Source: Candidatus Phosphoribacter hodrii
GTDB lineage: Bacteria; Actinomycetota; Actinomycetes; Actinomycetales; Dermatophilaceae
Direction: 5' to 3'
Assembly: GCA_016707175.1 (NCBI GenBank)
Contig: JADJIB010000004.1
Coordinates: 372,001-436,000 of the forward strand
Length of the DNA stretch: 64,000 nt
Within the stretch, counting starts at the first letter, position 1, and each line of letters starts with the position of its first letter. Shown piece by piece: positions 60,701 through 64,000 of this stretch. Under the pieces are notes generated by a model that ran no database searches, was not told where the DNA came from, and saw only the letters and a list, made by a program, of their open reading frames with translations. The position numbers were made by a program, and so were the translations under genes.

Positions 60701-63207
60701 GCCCCACCGACACCCTGCCCAGCCGCGCCCGCGTCGTCATCATCGGAGGCGGCGTCATCGGAGCGAGCGTCGCCTACCACCTCACCGCCCTGGGCTGGAC
60801 CGACGTGGTGCTCCTGGAGCAGGGCACCCTCTCGTGCGGCACCACCTGGCACGCGGCCGGGCTTGTCGGTCAACTGCGCGCCTCGGAGGCAGGCACCCGC
60901 CTGGTGCAGTACTCCTGCGAGCTCTACGACCGGATCGAGGCCGAGACCGGGCTGTCGGCGGGCTACCGCCGCTGCGGGGGCCTCACCGTGGCGCGCACCC
61001 CCGAGCGGATGGTCACCCTGCGCCGGACGGCGGCCAGCGCAGCGGCATACGGGCTGGACTGCGACTTGCTCACCCCGGATCAGGCGGGGGAGCGCTACCC
61101 GCTGATCCGCACCGACGACCTCGTCGGAGCGATCTGGCTGCCGGCCGACGGGCGAGCCAACCCGACCGACCTCACCCAGGCCCTCGCCAAGGGCGCCAAA
61201 CAGCGTGGCGCGACGATCTTCGAGCGCACCCGGGTCCTGGACATCCACACCGGTCCCGCCACCCGCGGGGTGCGGGTCACCGGGGTGAGCACCGACCGCG
61301 GCGACATCGAGGCGGAGATTGTCGTCAACTGCGCCGGCCAGTGGGCCAAGGCCGTCGGCGAACTCGTCGGTGCCACCGTGCCCCTGCACTCGGCCGAGCA
61401 CTTCTACGTCGTCACCGAGCAGATCGAGGGAGTCCACCGCGACCTGCCGATCCTGCGCGACCCCGACGGCTATACCTACGTCAAGGAAGAGGTCGGCGGG
61501 CTGCTCGTCGGCGGGTTCGAACCGGTCGCCAAGCCGTGGGTCGCGCCCGACCAGATCCCCTACCCGTTTGAGTTCCAACTGCTCGACGAGGACTGGGAAC
61601 ACTTCGAGATCCTCATGAGCAGCGCGGTCCACCGGCTCCCGGTGCTGGCCGAGACCGGGGTGCGCAAGTTCTACAACGGGCCCGAGAGCTTCACGCCGGA
61701 CAACCAGTTCCTCCTCGGCGAGGTGCCTGGGGTCGCCGGGTTCTTCGTCGGCGCCGGTTTCAACTCGGTCGGCATCGCCTCGGCCGGGGGAGCGGGGCGA
61801 GCGCTGGCCGAGTGGATCGTCGAGGGCGAGCCGACGAGCGACCTCACTGCCGTCGACATCCGCCGGTTCGCGCCCTTCAACGCCAACAACGACTGGCTGC
61901 GCGACCGCGTCGGCGAGGTCCTCGGGCTGCACTACTCGATCCCGTGGCCCAACCGTGAGTTGGAGACCGCGCGGCCGTTCCGGCGCTCACCGGTCCACGA
62001 CCGGCTCGTAGGCGCGGGTGCCGTGCTCGGTAGCAAGATGGGCTGGGAACGGGCCAACGTCTTCGCCCCTCGGGGGGTCGAGCCGGTCCTGGACTACTCC
62101 TGGGAAGCCCCCACGTGGCTGCCCTGGTCGCGGGCCGAGCAGGCGGCGACGCGGCATACCGTCAGCATCTTCGACCAGACCTCGTTCGCGAAGTACCTTG
62201 TCACCGGCCCCGACTCGGCGGCGACGTTGCAGTGGCTGTGCACCGCGGACGTCGACGTGCCGATCGGTCGCGCGGTCTACACGGGGATGCTCAACTCCGC
62301 CGGCGGCTACGAAGCCGACGTCACGGTCACCCGACTCGCCCCGACGCAGTTCCTCGTCGTCAGCGGCGCCGCCTCGGCCGTGCGCGACGTCGACTGGATC
62401 CGCCGCAAGGCGCCCGACGGCCACCGCACCGAGGTCGTCGACGTCACCGCGATGTATGCCGTGTTCGGCGTGATGGGGCCCGCCTCACGGGAGTTGCTCA
62501 CGCGGCTCTCCGGCGCCGACCTCACCGATGCGGCCTTCCCGTTCGCCACCAGCCGCGAACTGCGACTTGGCTATGCGACCGCCCGCGCTACCCGGATCAC
62601 CTATGTCGGCGAGTTGGGGTGGGAGCTCTATGTCCCCGTCGAGTTCGCTGCCGGCGTCTACGACGAATTGTTCAACGCGGGCCATTTACTCGGTGCCGCT
62701 CCCGCGGGCTACTACACGATTGACGCAATGCGCCTGGAGAAGGGCTACCGCGCGTTCGGCCGCGAGCTCGTGCCGGATGCCACCCCGATCGAGGCTGGGC
62801 TGAGCTTCACCTGCAAGCTCGCCTCCGGGATCGACTTCCTCGGTCGATCGGCGGTCGAGCGGGTCAAGACCGCCGGGCCGTCGCGTCGGATCGTCTCGAT
62901 CGTCGTTGGTGACCCCACTGCCGAACCCCTGGCAGGCGACCCCGCGGCATACCTCTGGGGTGGGGAGTTGCTCCTGCGCGACGGCGAGCCGGTCGGCCAG
63001 GTGACCAGCGCCGGATGGGGGCATGCCCTGGGAGCCCCCGTGGGGCTGGCCTGGGCGGGCTCGCGGCAGACTGGGCCGGTGACTTCCGAATGGTTGCGCA
63101 CCGGAGGATACGAGGTGGACGTCGCCGGTCGACGCGTGCCGGTGACCGTCTCGCTGCGTCCCCCCTTCGACCCCGACGGGGTCCGGCTGGGCAGGGGGCC
63201 GGCGTGA
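60697..63207 (+). CDS. FAD-dependent dimethylglycine/sarcosine dehydrogenase-like protein (DAO plus GcvT domains)
   Basis: This 836-residue two-domain protein has a FAD-binding N-terminal half (VVIIGGGVIGASVAYHL; GTTWHAAGLVGQLR, whose histidine resembles the FAD-linking site of this family) and a C-terminal aminomethyltransferase-like half that would bind tetrahydrofolate (SKMGWERANVFAP, then FDQTSFAKYLVTG and LGWELYVPVEF). Such proteins oxidise N-methyl amines and pass on a C1 unit. The exact substrate is unknown. ATGA overlap with the kinase gene. Confidence 0.9.
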   Translation: MSPTDTLPSRARVVIIGGGVIGASVAYHLTALGWTDVVLLEQGTLSCGTTWHAAGLVGQLRASEAGTRLVQYSCELYDRIEAETGLSAGYRRCGGLTVARTPERMVTLRRTAASAAAYGLDCDLLTPDQAGERYPLIRTDDLVGAIWLPADGRANPTDLTQALAKGAKQRGATIFERTRVLDIHTGPATRGVRVTGVSTDRGDIEAEIVVNCAGQWAKAVGELVGATVPLHSAEHFYVVTEQIEGVHRDLPILRDPDGYTYVKEEVGGLLVGGFEPVAKPWVAPDQIPYPFEFQLLDEDWEHFEILMSSAVHRLPVLAETGVRKFYNGPESFTPDNQFLLGEVPGVAGFFVGAGFNSVGIASAGGAGRALAEWIVEGEPTSDLTAVDIRRFAPFNANNDWLRDRVGEVLGLHYSIPWPNRELETARPFRRSPVHDRLVGAGAVLGSKMGWERANVFAPRGVEPVLDYSWEAPTWLPWSRAEQAATRHTVSIFDQTSFAKYLVTGPDSAATLQWLCTADVDVPIGRAVYTGMLNSAGGYEADVTVTRLAPTQFLVVSGAASAVRDVDWIRRKAPDGHRTEVVDVTAMYAVFGVMGPASRELLTRLSGADLTDAAFPFATSRELRLGYATARATRITYVGELGWELYVPVEFAAGVYDELFNAGHLLGAAPAGYYTIDAMRLEKGYRAFGRELVPDATPIEAGLSFTCKLASGIDFLGRSAVERVKTAGPSRRIVSIVVGDPTAEPLAGDPAAYLWGGELLLRDGEPVGQVTSAGWGHALGAPVGLAWAGSRQTGPVTSEWLRTGGYEVDVAGRRVPVTVSLRPPFDPDGVRLGRGPA

Positions 63208-63941
63208 TCATCCCCCTGCACAACGACCTGTCCGAGCATGTCCTGCGGCCCAGTTCCGGCAACGCCTTCGAGCTCACCGTCGAGCAGTTGGCGACCGCGA
63301 TCCGCCTCGGCGCGTTCCGCGACGGCGACCTGCTCCCACCCGAACGCGAGCTCGCCGAACGCCTTGCTGTGTCGCGCAGCACCCTGCGCGAGGCGATCGC
63401 CGCCCTGCGCGACTCGGGCTTGGTGACCACGCGCCGCGGCCGCGGTGGCGGCACCATGGTGACGTATGCCGGTGAGGCGCCGGGGTCGGTCCCCTTGCCC
63501 CAGCCGCAGCGCACCGCAACCGCGATCGCCGACGTCTTGGACTTCCGCCGGGTCGTCGAGCCGGGGGCGGCCGCGCTGGCCGCGACGCGAACCCTCGCCG
63601 CCGATCAGCGGGCCTGGCTGCTGGCCTGCGCCGCCCAGGTGCGCGAGGCCCCCGATTCAGCCACTCACCGACTCAACGACTCCCGGCTGCACCTGGCCCT
63701 GGCCACCCTCTCGAGTTCGCCGATGCTCGTCGAGGCCGTGACCCGCGCCCAGGCCGCCTTGCATGAGTTGCTGCGCGGCATACCCGTCATCTCGCGCAAC
63801 ATCGCCCACTCCCACGACCAGCACGACGCCATCGTCGCGGCTGTGCTCGCTGGCGACCCCGAGACCGCCCGCGCGGTCATGGAGGAACACTGCGACGCCA
63901 CGTCGCTGCTGCTCCGTGCCCTGTTGCGTCCCCGCCCATGA
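63204..63941 (+). CDS. FadR-subfamily GntR transcriptional regulator
   Basis: This 245-residue protein has an N-terminal winged helix (about 20-85) with RDGDLLPPERELAERLAVSRST and LREAIAALRDSGLVTTRRG when read in overlapping parts, and a C-terminal FCD ligand domain with the metal-site pattern DSRLHLALA and HDQHDAIVAAV. It is embedded in the operon (GTGA overlap), so it probably regulates this operon in response to its substrate. Confidence 0.9.
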   Translation: MIIPLHNDLSEHVLRPSSGNAFELTVEQLATAIRLGAFRDGDLLPPERELAERLAVSRSTLREAIAALRDSGLVTTRRGRGGGTMVTYAGEAPGSVPLPQPQRTATAIADVLDFRRVVEPGAAALAATRTLAADQRAWLLACAAQVREAPDSATHRLNDSRLHLALATLSSSPMLVEAVTRAQAALHELLRGIPVISRNIAHSHDQHDAIVAAVLAGDPETARAVMEEHCDATSLLLRALLRPRP

Positions 63942-63969
63942 CCCGTCCCCCCTCACCGAAGGATCGACG

Positions 63970-64000
63970 ATGACCCGACCCGAGCTCACCCTCGACCAAT
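63970..64000 (+). CDS. Start of next gene, cut by window edge
   Basis: ATG at 63970 behind GAAGGA opens the frame MTRPELTLDQ, which runs off the window. By context (permease, kinase-like protein, FAD enzyme, FadR) and by the start sequence it may be a glutamine-synthetase-like amine ligase, but ten residues are not enough to prove it. Confidence 0.5.
   Translation, partial: MTRPELTLDQ

Overview
The window is GC-rich (about 70 % by eye) chromosomal DNA from an actinobacterium. The evidence is a clpS-DUF2017-murI-MBL-rph-rdgB run, a uvrD2-whiB7-ABC1 kinase block like that of mycobacteria, oligoribonuclease, ilvBNC-serA-leuB, many GTG starts and many apparently leaderless promoters. Order Micrococcales, possibly family Intrasporangiaceae, is my best guess; no rRNA is present to confirm it. 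I see no prophage, transposase, integrase or CRISPR array.

Layout. 1-3.3 kb: the end of a PLP sulfur-amino-acid enzyme, fumarylacetoacetase with a coupled unknown partner, and a DUF1345 membrane protein. 3.4-9.1 kb: clpS, DUF2017, murI, MBL hydrolase, rph, rdgB, a molybdopterin oxidoreductase. 9.1-16.5 kb: tRNA-Leu, an ECF nickel/cobalt importer behind a Nur-like box, peroxiredoxin, GroES-like protein, tRNA-Lys, CopC, tRNA-His, orn, PrsW, and tRNA-Arg with a 62-bp tandem repeat. 16.5-28.6 kb: two coupled dynamin-like GTPases, an SSB paralogue, ettA, an RNA ligase-like protein plus hydrolase, an F420-type LLM oxidoreductase, an AEC permease, and a TetR regulator divergent from an acyl-CoA dehydrogenase and SDR. 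28.9-39.9 kb: uvrD2, whiB7 with a long attenuator-type leader, a run of 37 G, a HhH-GPD protein, an unknown Rossmann protein, an orphan SUKH-like protein, ABC1 kinase, a ThiF/cyclodehydratase-like protein, a YgjP-type peptidase and a YwiC-like protein. 39.9-57.1 kb: branched-chain and serine synthesis (ilvD, ilvBNC behind an attenuator, serA, leuB, ilvE), interrupted by DDAH, a DedA-type protein and a lipid-storage block with two MarR regulators. 57.1-64 kb: a HAD phosphatase and a catabolic operon (APC permease, choline-kinase-like protein, FAD/GcvT dehydrogenase, FadR regulator, start of the next gene).

The most unusual feature is genome-style, not gene-style. The non-palindromic octamer GTATGCCG occurs about 82 times, 41 on each strand by my count, or about 1.3 per kb, against roughly 2 expected. 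It lies in all six coding phases and in promoters, and sometimes forms close inverted pairs. In density and strand symmetry this resembles the DNA uptake sequences of Neisseria and Haemophilus. I know of no such description for actinobacteria.

The regulation visible in sequence includes a Nur-type box, a TetR palindrome, a WhiB7-type promoter and leader, a Val/Leu leader peptide with terminator before ilvBNC, and a recurrent -10 hexamer placed 6-8 nt before start codons.
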